This document shows positions 9,215 to 17,608 of a stretch of 64,000 nt of DNA, one piece after another; position 1 is the first letter of the stretch; every line of letters starts with the position of its first letter. Origin of the DNA: CAIWHR01 sp963846855 (GTDB taxonomy: Bacteria; Pseudomonadota; Gammaproteobacteria; Burkholderiales; Casimicrobiaceae); assembly GCA_963846855.1 (NCBI GenBank), contig CAWJXK010000012.1, positions 1 through 64,000 on the forward strand, given 5' to 3'. A program made the translations under genes and the position numbers. The notes beneath the pieces are model-generated. The model saw nothing but the letters and a program-made list of their open reading frames with translations, searched no databases and was not told where the DNA came from.

Positions 9215-11410
9215 TCAGATCGGAGAGCAGAACGCGACGCCGCGCGGCCCCGCGCCATCGGGCACCCAGGCCCGATTCAGCATCGCACGCTTCACCGACA
9301 GGTCGATCGTGTGGCGCTGGTTGAAATCCTGCCGGTTGTTGTCGAAGCGGTAGACGGGAATCGTGCCGCCGGGACAGTTTCCATCGCCATCCGGGACCGG
9401 GATGTAGAACGCGGCGGCGCTCTGCAGCTTCCATGACGACGACGCGTGCGCACTCACGTAATTGCACTGCGCAGCGCTGGCGCTGAAGAAGTACGAGTCG
9501 ATGAGCGGGCTGTCCGCGCGGAACCGGCACACCGCCATCGCCGGATACGGCGAGCTGAACGGGTCCGCGTACGCGTAGAAGACGAGGCCGGTGCGCACGT
9601 ACTTGCGCGCCAGGTCGTTGTCGAGGCTCGCGATCTCGAGCGCGTCGCCGCTGATGAAATAGTGATCGCGCTCGAAGTCGTAGTACTCGACGATCGTGAC
9701 CGCGTCGACCGGCCCCGCGACCGAGGGAGTGCTCGCCAGCGCGAGACCGGCGTCGAGCAGCCCGGCGCCGCAGAGATTCCCGAGCGAGCAAACCGTTCCG
9801 GGCGGGAATTCGCGCGCGCTGCCCTGGAGGATGTCGAGCACGCGCCCCGGCGTCAGCGTGGGATTGCGGGCGAGCATGAGCGCCACGGTGCCGCTGACGT
9901 ATGGCGCCGCCATGCTGGTGCCCATCTCGAAAGCGTAAGTGTCGTCGGCAGGCGCCGTCGCGCCGGTGTTCCACAGCGAAGCCACGGCGAGATCGCTGTC
10001 GAAGAAGCCGTCGACCGTGACATCGCCGCCCGGCGCGGAGATATCGACGCGCCGGCCGAAGTTCGAGTAGAACGCGCGGTCGCCCCGGCGGTTGCTGGCG
10101 CCGACGGTGATGACGCCGCTGCAGCCTGACGGCGCGAAGTTCCGGGCGTCGTCGCTCTGGTTGCCGGCGGCGACGACGACGACCGCACCCATCGCGAGCG
10201 CCTCATCGATTGCTCCCTGCACCGTCTGCGGGCAGGCACCGGGTCCGCCGAGGCTCATGTTGATGACCCTCGCCGGCGAGGTGTTCAGCGGCACGCCGCT
10301 GATGCCGCCGCCCCCCGCCCAGAACATGCCTTCGAAGACGTCCTCGTCCGTGCCGCCGCACCGGCCGAGCGTGCGCACCGGGAGGATGCTGGCGTGCCAG
10401 TCCATGCCGGACATGCCCGCGCCATTGTTGGTGTCGGCCGCGATGATTCCGGACACGTGGATGCCGTGCCAGACGCTGGCCGACGCGGGCGCGCCGCCGC
10501 AGTCGCCCTCATCGTTCCAGCTGCCCTCGTCGCGCGGAACCGGATCGCGCGCATCGCCGTCGCGCGAGTAGGCGGGATTGGAGATGAAATCGTAGCCGGG
10601 GAGAACGCGGCCGGCCAGCTCCTCGTGAGGCAGGGTGCCCGTGTCGATGACCCCGACGACGATGCTCGCCGAACCGGTTTCTAGGTCCCACGCCGCGGGC
10701 GCGTTCACGCCGCCGACGGGATCCCAGAGTGCCCATTGAATGGCGTACAGAGGATCATTGGGGATTGCATTGGCGTACCGGCGCAGCACCGGATCGGCGA
10801 ATCGGACGGCCGGATCGTCCTGCACCTGCGCCGCGAGCGCCGCGAGCGTGTCGCCCCGAACCGGCTGCGCGAGCTCCAGCACCCAGACGTTGCCGATCGG
10901 GCGCACGACGGAAAGGCTCGCGCCGATGCGCGCGCCGAGTTGCGGCAGCAACGTGCCCCAGTCGGCCGCGACACCGTCCGCCAACCGCACCAGCAGCCGC
11001 GATCCGGTCTGGTCCGCGAGCAGCGACGCCGAAGCGCGCCTGCGCGTACCGCCCGGAGGCTCCGGCATGACGGTCTCGGCCCACAACACGGAGCGATCCG
11101 TGCGCAATGCACGCAGGACCGGCGCGATGTCGGTGTCATCCGTCGGCGTACCCAACGAGAGCTCGAGCGCACCGGTTCGCGTCGTTCCGATCAGCTCGAG
11201 CGTCATGCCGGTGAGCGCCTCGAGGCGCTGTTTCTGTGCCGCAGGCAGCGTGCCGGGAATCGCCGCCTCCGGATGCAGCATGACTCGCAGTGTCGCGATC
11301 GTCGCGGCGTCGGCCGTCGCCGTGAACGTCACGGCGGCGAAAAGGACACCTGAGGCGGCACAGGCAAGGCGGGATCCTGCCGACGCCAGGATCGCGAATC
11401 TGCGCTTCAT
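9215..11410 (-). CDS. Secreted subtilisin-like serine protease (peptidase S8), second type
   Basis: The 731-residue protein starts at ATG 11410, which has a GGGAGC site; upstream in-frame codons to 11506 are not needed because MKRRFAIL begins a normal signal peptide (cleavage near TADAA, ~36). A long prodomain (40-210) precedes the S8 domain with Asp256 in GVIDTG, His315 in WHGIHVSG and Ser499 in MGTSMAAP. Residues ~590-731 form a C-terminal domain with VEYYDFERDHYFIS and PVYRFDNN motifs ending GVAFCSPI. This resembles a DUF5648-like tail common on exported betaproteobacterial proteins. It shares no C-terminal module with the subtilase at 3136. It is probably exported and auto-processed; the substrate is unknown. 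Confidence 0.88.
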   Translation of the reverse strand: MKRRFAILASAGSRLACAASGVLFAAVTFTATADAATIATLRVMLHPEAAIPGTLPAAQKQRLEALTGMTLELIGTTRTGALELSLGTPTDDTDIAPVLRALRTDRSVLWAETVMPEPPGGTRRRASASLLADQTGSRLLVRLADGVAADWGTLLPQLGARIGASLSVVRPIGNVWVLELAQPVRGDTLAALAAQVQDDPAVRFADPVLRRYANAIPNDPLYAIQWALWDPVGGVNAPAAWDLETGSASIVVGVIDTGTLPHEELAGRVLPGYDFISNPAYSRDGDARDPVPRDEGSWNDEGDCGGAPASASVWHGIHVSGIIAADTNNGAGMSGMDWHASILPVRTLGRCGGTDEDVFEGMFWAGGGGISGVPLNTSPARVINMSLGGPGACPQTVQGAIDEALAMGAVVVVAAGNQSDDARNFAPSGCSGVITVGASNRRGDRAFYSNFGRRVDISAPGGDVTVDGFFDSDLAVASLWNTGATAPADDTYAFEMGTSMAAPYVSGTVALMLARNPTLTPGRVLDILQGSAREFPPGTVCSLGNLCGAGLLDAGLALASTPSVAGPVDAVTIVEYYDFERDHYFISGDALEIASLDNDLARKYVRTGLVFYAYADPFSSPYPAMAVCRFRADSPLIDSYFFSASAAQCNYVSAHASSSWKLQSAAAFYIPVPDGDGNCPGGTIPVYRFDNNRQDFNQRHTIDLSVKRAMLNRAWVPDGAGPRGVAFCSPI

Positions 11411-11542
11411 GGATGCTCCCGCCAGCCGTTGTTCTGCAAGATTGCGAGCAATTCCGGTGCCATGTGCGGAGGGCTCGTCGCGATTGCCGTTGGTTGGCGA
11501 CGCCATGGTAGCCGATCGGCCCGGCCGCGATGGCGCGTGCGG

Positions 11543-12367
11543 CTAAGGTTTCCCCGAGGCGTGCTTGCGGGTCAGGTCGGTCTTGTACGGGGCGAGTACG
11601 TTGACCATCTGCGCGAAGATCTTGGGCGTCGCCGCGATCACCTGGCCGCCGTGCAGGAAGTCGCCCTCGCCCGAGAGGTCGCCGATGAGGCCGCCGGCTT
11701 CCTGCACGAGAAGGCTTCCGGCCGCGACGTCCCAGGGATTGAGCCCGACTTCCCAGAAGCCGTCGTAAAAGCCCGCCGCGACGTAGGCGAGATCGAGCGC
11801 GGCGGCGCCCGGCCGGCGCAGCCCCGCGGTGTTCTCGATCATCGTCTTCATCATCCTGAGGTAGGTGTCGAGATAGCTGCCGTCGCGGAACGGAAAGCCG
11901 GTGCCGATGAGGCAGTCGCGCAGCTGCTGGCGTTTCGACACGCGCATCCGGTGGTCATTGAGATAGGCGCCGCGGCCGCGCGTCGCGGTGAAAAGATCGT
12001 TGCGCACCGGATCGTAGATCACTGCCTGCGTGACCAGCCCCTTCTGCGCGAGCGCGATCGACACACAGTATTGCGGAAATCCGTGCAGGAAGTTGGTGGT
12101 GCCGTCCAGCGGATCGATGATCCAGACGTTCTCGGCGTCGGCATTGTCGCCTTTGGCCGTACCTTCTTCCGCGAGGATCGCGTGGTCCGGGTAGGCGGCG
12201 AGCAGCGTGTCGACGATCGCGCGCTCGGCTGCGCGATCGATCTCGCTCACGAAGTCCTTCGGCCCCTTTGCCGTCACCGTCAGCCGGTCGAGGTCGCGGG
12301 CGCCGCGGCCGATCACGTTGCCGGCGCGGCGCGCGGCTTTCACCGCGATGGTGAGCGTGGGGTGCAT
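11543..12367 (-). CDS. suhB: Inositol-1-monophosphatase family protein SuhB
   Basis: The 274-residue protein hydrolyses inositol phosphates with Mg2+. SuhB in enterobacteria also binds NusA in the rRNA antitermination complex. The metal-binding signature is complete: AEE near residues 66-68, WIIDPLDGTTNF (Asp85 and Asp88) and PWDVAAG (Asp213). Length and motif spacing match SuhB of gamma- and betaproteobacteria. It is divergent from trmJ, an arrangement conserved in betaproteobacteria. A minus-strand TACAAT lies at 12452-12447, about 80 bp upstream of the start. Confidence 0.95.
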   Translation of the reverse strand: MHPTLTIAVKAARRAGNVIGRGARDLDRLTVTAKGPKDFVSEIDRAAERAIVDTLLAAYPDHAILAEEGTAKGDNADAENVWIIDPLDGTTNFLHGFPQYCVSIALAQKGLVTQAVIYDPVRNDLFTATRGRGAYLNDHRMRVSKRQQLRDCLIGTGFPFRDGSYLDTYLRMMKTMIENTAGLRRPGAAALDLAYVAAGFYDGFWEVGLNPWDVAAGSLLVQEAGGLIGDLSGEGDFLHGGQVIAATPKIFAQMVNVLAPYKTDLTRKHASGKP

Positions 12368-12445
12368 TGGAATCTGTCGACGCTGAATTTTGCCCGCCGC
12401 CGCTTTCTTGGCGCGGGCGTGCGGGCTGCAAAGAACGGAATGCGC

Positions 12446-12452
12446 TATTGTA
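12446..12452. promoter_or_regulatory. Overlapping -10-like elements between suhB and trmJ
   Basis: The heptamer reads TATTGTA on the plus strand. It offers TATTGT toward trmJ and TACAAT toward suhB. No good -35 hexamer is seen on either side, so this is a candidate divergent promoter only. Confidence 0.35.
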
Positions 12453-12465
12453 ACCGGAGCCCTTC

Positions 12466-13236
12466 GTGGTCCCCGGAGCGATCCGTCCTTCGCAGATATC
12501 CGTGATCCTTACGTCGCAACGACTGGACCGCCTGCGCATCGTCCTGATGGCCCCGAGCCATCCGGGCAACATCGGCGCGGCCGCGCGGGCGATGCTCACC
12601 ATGGGACTCGACCGCCTCGTGCTGGTGGCGCCGCGGCGCTTCCCCGATCCGGAGGCGGTGGCCCTTGCGTCGGGGGCGACGCAGGTGCTCGACGCGGCGC
12701 AGATTGTCGCGTCGCTCGACACGGCGCTCGCCGGATGCGTGCTTGCCGTCGGCCTCACCGCGCGGCCGCGCGAGTTCGCGGGTCGCGTGCTGTCGATCCG
12801 CGACGCCGCGCGCGATGCGATCGCCCACACGTCGCGCGGCGATGTAGCACTGGTGTTCGGATCCGAGATGTCCGGCCTTTCCAATGCCGAGCTCGCTCGC
12901 TGCGGGGTGGTGGCGACGATCGCGGCCAACGACGCCTACCGCTCGCTCAATCTCGCCGCGGCGGTGCAGGTCGCGGCGTACGAGCTTCGCGTCGCCGCGA
13001 CCGGAGGCGACGTCTGGCGCGCGCCGCGGTTCGCGCCGGCGGCCGCCGAAGAGATCGAAGCGCTGTACGCGCACGGCGCGAGCACTCTGGCGGCGATGCG
13101 GTTTCTCGACCCGCGCATGCCGCGCCGGCTGATGCCGCGGCTGCGGCGGCTGTTCGCGCGTGCCGGGCTCGAGCGGGAAGAGGTCAGCATCCTGCGCGGA
13201 ATCCTCGCGCGCATCGACCAGGTGCTCGGTCGATGA
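12466..13236 (+). CDS. trmJ: tRNA (cytidine/uridine-2'-O-)-methyltransferase TrmJ
   Basis: This SPOUT-class enzyme methylates the ribose of nucleotide 32 in tRNA. The 256-residue protein shows the N-terminal SHPGNIGAAARAM motif, the cofactor-knot segment VFGSEMSGLSNAEL and SLNLAAAVQ near residue 160, in the order expected for TrmJ. The GTG at 12466 is preferred because GGAG lies six bases upstream; a GTG at 12502 would also give a family-length protein. It is divergent from suhB and followed by a DUF3667-type gene before cysE and the isc operon. Confidence 0.93.
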   Translation: MVPGAIRPSQISVILTSQRLDRLRIVLMAPSHPGNIGAAARAMLTMGLDRLVLVAPRRFPDPEAVALASGATQVLDAAQIVASLDTALAGCVLAVGLTARPREFAGRVLSIRDAARDAIAHTSRGDVALVFGSEMSGLSNAELARCGVVATIAANDAYRSLNLAAAVQVAAYELRVAATGGDVWRAPRFAPAAAEEIEALYAHGASTLAAMRFLDPRMPRRLMPRLRRLFARAGLEREEVSILRGILARIDQVLGR

Positions 13237-13263
13237 TGCGACGGTCGAGCGGCTCCGCTCGGG

Positions 13264-13269
13264 TATGAT
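13264..13269 (+). promoter_or_regulatory. Candidate -10 element for the DUF3667-type gene
   Basis: TATGAT lies 41 bp upstream of the TTG start at 13310, between trmJ and the membrane protein gene. No matching -35 was found. Confidence 0.3.
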
Positions 13270-13309
13270 CCGGGCGCGCTCCGGCCCACGGAGCCAACGC
13301 GGATAAACG

Positions 13310-14245
13310 TTGCCACCCGAATCCGACCTTGGAAGCGCGGCCGCGGTCCCGCCGCACTGCCGCAATTGCGGAAGCGACGCGCCAGGGGAATACTGCCCCG
13401 CCTGCGGCCAGGAGACGCGCACCCGGCTGCCGACGTTTGTGCAATTCATGCGCGATGCCGCCGGCCGCTACGTGGCCCTCGACGGCAAATGGTGGAGGAC
13501 GCTGGGCGCGCTCATCTTCCGACCCGGATTCCTGACGCGCCAATACTTGCAGGGGCGAAGGCGGCGCTACGTGCGGCCGTCGCGACTTTTCCTCGTCGCC
13601 AGCCTGGTGGTGTTCGCCGTACTCCGGCTCGAGGTGGAATTCGGCGGCGTCGACCTCGTGAGGTTCGACGACGAGTTCAAGCCGGCGAAGGCGGTCAATC
13701 CGGAAGTCCGCCCGCCCGACGGAGCAAAAGCAACTGCCGGCGTCGTCGTGGACAACCGTGGCGGCATCGATCTCGGGGGCGCGGAAGACAAGGTCCCCGG
13801 CCTGAGGGAGCGGCTCGCGCGCTTCAACCAGCAGACCAGCAAGGAGCGGATCGCGCAGATGACCGACGGGACGCTGCGCTACGGGCCCTACGCGATGTTC
13901 GCGATCCTTCCGGCATTCGCGGCGCTCCTGAAGCTCCTCTATCTGGGATCGGGGCGCCGCCGCCCCGACCGGCCCCGACTGTACGGCGAGCACCTCGTGT
14001 TCGCCGCCCACAACAACGCCTTTCTCGCCTTCATCGTGGCCGCTGCGGTCGCTGTGCCCTGGCCCTGGATGCGAGCGGTGCTGCTGACGTGGCCGATGGT
14101 CTATCTCCTCTGGGCAATGCGCACCGTGTACGGCGGCACGTGGAGCGGCACGGTCCTGCGTGCCTTCTTCCTGTTCATTTCCTATTCCATCCTGTTCGGG
14201 TTCGCGACGGCGGGCCTGATCATCGCGTCGGTCCTGCTCCGCTGA
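13310..14245 (+). CDS. DUF3667-type membrane protein with N-terminal zinc ribbon
   Basis: The 311-residue protein begins with a four-cysteine zinc ribbon (CRNCGSDAPGEYCPACG, residues ~17-33), the usual start of DUF3667 proteins. A conserved stretch containing WWRTLGALIFRPG follows, then a transmembrane helix near 90-110, a ~90-residue hydrophilic loop and four more hydrophobic helices near 200-310. The function of the family is unknown. The start is the TTG at 13310: a TAA lies two codons upstream in frame, and later starts would lose the ribbon. It sits between trmJ and cysE, where betaproteobacteria usually have no gene or a different one. It is probably an inner-membrane protein. Confidence 0.75.
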   Translation: MPPESDLGSAAAVPPHCRNCGSDAPGEYCPACGQETRTRLPTFVQFMRDAAGRYVALDGKWWRTLGALIFRPGFLTRQYLQGRRRRYVRPSRLFLVASLVVFAVLRLEVEFGGVDLVRFDDEFKPAKAVNPEVRPPDGAKATAGVVVDNRGGIDLGGAEDKVPGLRERLARFNQQTSKERIAQMTDGTLRYGPYAMFAILPAFAALLKLLYLGSGRRRPDRPRLYGEHLVFAAHNNAFLAFIVAAAVAVPWPWMRAVLLTWPMVYLLWAMRTVYGGTWSGTVLRAFFLFISYSILFGFATAGLIIASVLLR

Positions 14246-14370
14246 AACGGGGCGCGGCAGTCCGTCACCCGGGCGGCCGATCTCGACGCCGCGTGCTTCA
14301 TTTGAGCTTGATCAAGACGCGGCGCGCCGCAATAGTTGAGCATGCCAGTCGGAAATGCGAAAATCCGATC

Positions 14371-15126
14371 ATGTTCGATCGCCTTCGTGAAGACATCGCC
14401 GTGGTGTTCGACCGGGATCCGGCGGCGCGCAGCAAATGGGAAGTGCTCACGTGCTACCCCGGGCTGCATGCCCTCGTCTGGCATCGCCTCGTGCCGAACC
14501 GGCTGTGGCGCCATGGCTGGCGCTGGATTGCCCGCTGGACGGCCCATTGCGGGCGATTCCTGACGGGGATCGAGATCCACCCCGGCGCCACGATCGGCCG
14601 TCGGGTGTTCATCGACCACGGCATGGGGATCGTCATCGGTGAAACCGCTGAAATCGGTGACGATTGCACGCTTTATCATGGGGTTACGCTTGGCGGTACC
14701 TCGTGGAACCACGGCAAGCGGCACCCGACCCTCGGCATGGGCGTCGTCATCGGTGCGGGCGCAAAGATACTGGGTCCCATTTTAGTGGGAGATGGCGCCA
14801 AGATAGGCTCAAATGCCGTCGTAGTACGCGACGTTCCGGCAGGTTCGACTGCGGTCGGAATCCCCGCCCGGATCCTCACGAGCGACGATGCCGTGCGCCG
14901 GGAGGACCATGCCGCAAAGATGGGATTCTCGGCGTATGCGATCGCCGAGGACATGAACGACCCGATGGTGCAGGCCATCCACCGGCTGATCGATCACGCC
15001 GCGGCGGCCGACGCCCGGCTGCAGCACATCATCGAGCGACTGCAGCAGGGCGGGATCGACGTCGAGGACGCCCGGGCGACCGCCGAGGGTTTCGACCCCA
15101 AGCGGCTCAACCAGATGATTGACTGA
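14371..15126 (+). CDS. cysE: Serine O-acetyltransferase CysE
   Basis: CysE transfers acetyl from acetyl-CoA to serine, the first committed step of cysteine synthesis. The 251-residue protein has the N-terminal helical segment and a left-handed beta-helix of hexapeptide repeats around HPGATIGRRVFIDHGMGIVIG, with the active-site His in DHGMG and the nearby GETAEIGDDC. It is shorter at the N-terminus than the 273-residue E. coli enzyme, as in many betaproteobacterial forms. It lies directly before the isc operon and fits a cysteine-supply role: IscS draws sulfur from cysteine. CysM, the next pathway step, is at 33485. Confidence 0.95.
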   Translation: MFDRLREDIAVVFDRDPAARSKWEVLTCYPGLHALVWHRLVPNRLWRHGWRWIARWTAHCGRFLTGIEIHPGATIGRRVFIDHGMGIVIGETAEIGDDCTLYHGVTLGGTSWNHGKRHPTLGMGVVIGAGAKILGPILVGDGAKIGSNAVVVRDVPAGSTAVGIPARILTSDDAVRREDHAAKMGFSAYAIAEDMNDPMVQAIHRLIDHAAAADARLQHIIERLQQGGIDVEDARATAEGFDPKRLNQMID

Positions 15127-15141
15127 ACTAGTCGGGCTTTT

Positions 15142-15172
15142 AGTTGACTAACTTAGTCGGAAATGCTATGTT
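15142..15172 (+). promoter_or_regulatory. isc operon promoter overlapped by a type-1-like IscR operator
   Basis: The -35 TTGACT (15144-15149), a 17-bp spacer and the -10 TATGTT (15167-15172) form a good sigma70 promoter 106 bp before iscR. The stretch TTGACTAACTTAGTCGGAA is an imperfect palindrome matching the known type-1 IscR site pattern (GACT, A/T-rich centre, AGTC) and covers the -35. [2Fe-2S]-IscR bound here would repress its own operon, as in E. coli. An additional TAGTCGG half-site lies at 15129-15135. Confidence 0.85.
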
Positions 15173-15278
15173 TTTTCCTCGATCGTGCCACGGCGAAAGC
15201 ACCCGCCGGCAGGCACCTACCTTGAGACGGGGCATTGCTCCGACAACTCCCGAGTTCGCTCGAAAGGGGTGAAGCGCC

Positions 15279-15758
15279 ATGCGACTTACTACCAAGGGTC
15301 GATTTGCCGTGACGGCAATGATCGACGTTGCGATGCACGGCACCGGCGGACCGGTGACGCTGGCCGCGGTTTCCGATCGTCAGAAGATCTCCCTGTCCTA
15401 CCTGGAGCAACTGTTCGGCAAGCTGCGCCGACATGCGCTGGTCGAGAGCGTGCGCGGTCCGGGCGGCGGCTACCGGCTTGCGCGCGGCCCGGAGTCGATG
15501 TCGGTCGCCGACATCATCCTCGCGGTCGACGAGCCGATCGACGCGACGCAGTGCGGCGGCAACGAGGACTGCGCCGATGACGGCGGGCGCTGCATGACGC
15601 ACGAGCTCTGGACCGGCCTCAACACGCACATCTTCGCGTATCTACGCTCGGTGTCGCTGGCGGACCTGCTCGCCCAGCAGAAGAACAGCGACGTCGCCGT
15701 GATGCACGATCACCGGACTACACCTGCGCGAACGCGCGAGCCCGTGTCGGCGGCCTGA
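15279..15758 (+). CDS. iscR: Fe-S cluster regulator IscR (Rrf2 family)
   Basis: IscR is a [2Fe-2S] transcription factor that represses the isc operon when clusters are sufficient. The 159-residue protein has the winged helix-turn-helix at residues 1-65 (MRLTTKGRFAVTAMID start, recognition helix near SLSYLEQLF) and cluster ligands Cys92, Cys98, Cys105 and His108. E. coli uses Cys92, Cys98, Cys104 and His107. The start has a strong AAGGGGTGA site. It is the first gene of the operon and its own operator lies upstream at 15142. Confidence 0.96.
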   Translation: MRLTTKGRFAVTAMIDVAMHGTGGPVTLAAVSDRQKISLSYLEQLFGKLRRHALVESVRGPGGGYRLARGPESMSVADIILAVDEPIDATQCGGNEDCADDGGRCMTHELWTGLNTHIFAYLRSVSLADLLAQQKNSDVAVMHDHRTTPARTREPVSAA

Positions 15759-15799
15759 CGCCGCGCGGGAGAGTTGTTCGTGAAACTCTGGAAACGAGC

Positions 15800-17008
15800 A
15801 TGAAGACACCGATCTACCTCGACTATTCGGCGACGACGCCAGTCGATCCGCGCGTCGCGCAGAAGATGATTCCGTTCCTGACGGAGCATTTCGGCAATCC
15901 CGCGTCGCGCTCACACCAGTTCGGCTGGGAATCGGAGAAGGCCGTCGAGGAGGCGCGAGCGGAGATTGCGGCGCTGGTGCGCTGCGACCCGAAGGAGCTC
16001 GTCTTCACGTCGGGCGCCACCGAGTCGATCAACCTCGCGCTCAAGGGCGCGGCGCATTTCTACCGCGACAAGGGGCGTCATCTCGTCACGGTGAAGACCG
16101 AGCACAAGGCCACGCTCGACACGATGCGCGAGCTCGAGCGCGAGGGATTCGAGGTCACCTACCTCGACGTGCGGCCGGACGGGCTGCTCGACCTCGGCGC
16201 ATTCACGGCGGCGCTCAAGCCGGAAACGATCGTCGTGTCCGTGATGGCGGTGAACAACGAGATCGGCGTGATCCAGGACATCACCGCGATCGGCGAGATC
16301 TGCCGCGCGCGCGGGATCATCTTCCACGTCGACGCGGCGCAGGCGACCGGGAAGATGCCGATCGACCTCGGCGCGCTCAAGGTCGACCTGATGTCGTTCT
16401 CGGCGCACAAGACCTATGGGCCCAAGGGCGTGGGCGCGCTCTTCGTGCGGCGCAAGCCGCGCGTCCGCATCGAGGCGCAGATGCACGGCGGCGGTCACGA
16501 GCGAGGCATGCGCTCGGGCACCCTTCCGACGCATCAGATCGTAGGGATGGGCGAGGCGTTCCGGCTGGCGAGGCTCGAGATGGCGAGCGAGATCCCCAGG
16601 ATTCGCGAGCTGCGCGAGCGGCTGCGTGCGGGGCTCGCCTCGATCGACCAGGTCTACATCAACGGCGACCTCGAGCATCGCGTCGCGCACAACCTCAACA
16701 TCAGCTTCAATTTCGTCGAGGGCGAGAGCCTGATCATGGCGATCAAGGACATCGCGGTCTCGTCGGGCTCGGCCTGCACGTCGGCGTCGCTCGAGCCGTC
16801 CTATGTTCTGCGGGCGCTCGGGCGCAGCGACGAGCTCGCGCACAGCTCGATCCGCTTCACGATCGGGCGGTTCACGACGGAGCAGGAAATCGACTATGCG
16901 GTCGAGCTCCTCCGGCGAAAGGTCGAGAAGCTGCGCGAGCTCTCGCCGCTGTGGGAAATGCACCAGGAAGGCGTCGACCTGGAGTCCGTGCAATGGGCGG
17001 CGCACTGA
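15800..17008 (+). CDS. iscS: Cysteine desulfurase IscS
   Basis: IscS is a PLP enzyme that removes sulfur from cysteine and passes it as persulfide to IscU and to tRNA thiolation pathways. The 402-residue protein carries the PLP lysine Lys204 (SAHKTYGPKG) and the catalytic Cys326 on the flexible loop (SSGSACTSASLEPS), each two residues before its E. coli counterpart. It lies 41 bp after iscR. It is followed by a 140-bp spacer containing two large inverted repeats before iscU, so distal expression may be controlled at the RNA level. Confidence 0.97.
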   Translation: MKTPIYLDYSATTPVDPRVAQKMIPFLTEHFGNPASRSHQFGWESEKAVEEARAEIAALVRCDPKELVFTSGATESINLALKGAAHFYRDKGRHLVTVKTEHKATLDTMRELEREGFEVTYLDVRPDGLLDLGAFTAALKPETIVVSVMAVNNEIGVIQDITAIGEICRARGIIFHVDAAQATGKMPIDLGALKVDLMSFSAHKTYGPKGVGALFVRRKPRVRIEAQMHGGGHERGMRSGTLPTHQIVGMGEAFRLARLEMASEIPRIRELRERLRAGLASIDQVYINGDLEHRVAHNLNISFNFVEGESLIMAIKDIAVSSGSACTSASLEPSYVLRALGRSDELAHSSIRFTIGRFTTEQEIDYAVELLRRKVEKLRELSPLWEMHQEGVDLESVQWAAH

Positions 17009-17010
17009 GC

Positions 17011-17076
17011 GTTATTGCTTCGCGGCGATGCAACCTTTTGGAATTTGCTTACGAGGTGCCGCCGCGACGCAATAAC
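17011..17076 (+). repeat. Inverted repeat 1 in the iscS-iscU spacer
   Basis: Two 17-nt arms (17011-17027, GTTATTGCTTCGCGGCG, and 17060-17076) pair with one mismatch around a 32-nt loop. The structure begins two bases after the iscS stop and has no following T-run. It is a candidate RNA stem for mRNA stability or processing. Confidence 0.75.
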
Positions 17077-17078
17077 TG

Positions 17079-17118
17079 TCGGAATTGAACCGTCGGCACG
17101 GCCGACGGTTAATTCCGA
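17079..17118 (+). repeat. Inverted repeat 2 in the iscS-iscU spacer
   Basis: TCGGAATT-G-AACCGTCGG pairs with CCGACGGTTAATTCCGA: 17 base pairs with a single bulged G and a very short loop. It lies two bases after the first inverted repeat and 30 bp before the iscU start, whose GAGGAGA site is left free. The arms do not resemble those of the first repeat. A termination role is unlikely because there is no U-tract. Confidence 0.8.
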
Positions 17119-17148
17119 CCTGCAACGGGCAGCAACGAGGAGAAGTTC

Positions 17149-17592
17149 ATGGCATACAGCGACAAGGTACTGGACCATTACGAGAATCCGCGCAACGTGG
17201 GCTCGCTGCCGAAGGACGCCGACGACGTCGGCACCGGCATGGTCGGCGCGCCGGCGTGCGGCGACGTGATGAAGCTGCAGATCAAGGTCGGCAAGGACGG
17301 CCTCATCGAGGACGCCAAGTTCAAGACTTACGGCTGCGGCTCCGCGATTGCGTCGTCGTCGCTCGTCACCGAATGGGTGAAGGGCAAGTCGCTCGATCAG
17401 GCGATGTCGATCCGGAACACCCAGATCGCCGAGGAGCTCGCGCTCCCGCCCGTCAAGATCCACTGTTCGATACTCGCCGAGGACGCGATCAAGGCGGCGG
17501 TCGAGGACTATCGGAAGAAGCACGACGGCAAGCACGCCAACGCGTCGGATGCCCCCGCGGCCGCGGTCGGCGCGACGGTTGCGGCGGACTGA
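17149..17592 (+). CDS. iscU: Fe-S cluster scaffold protein IscU
   Basis: IscU assembles [2Fe-2S] clusters using sulfur from IscS, then hands them on with HscA/HscB help. The 147-residue protein keeps the three cluster cysteines Cys37, Cys63 and Cys106, Asp39, and the LPPVK motif (residues 99-103) recognised by HscA. It is about 20 residues longer than E. coli IscU because of a Lys/His- then Ala-rich C-terminal tail (~128-147), which looks disordered. A strong GAGGAGA site precedes the ATG. Confidence 0.97.
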   Translation: MAYSDKVLDHYENPRNVGSLPKDADDVGTGMVGAPACGDVMKLQIKVGKDGLIEDAKFKTYGCGSAIASSSLVTEWVKGKSLDQAMSIRNTQIAEELALPPVKIHCSILAEDAIKAAVEDYRKKHDGKHANASDAPAAAVGATVAAD

Positions 17593-17608
17593 TCCGGAGA
17601 ATCGAGCC

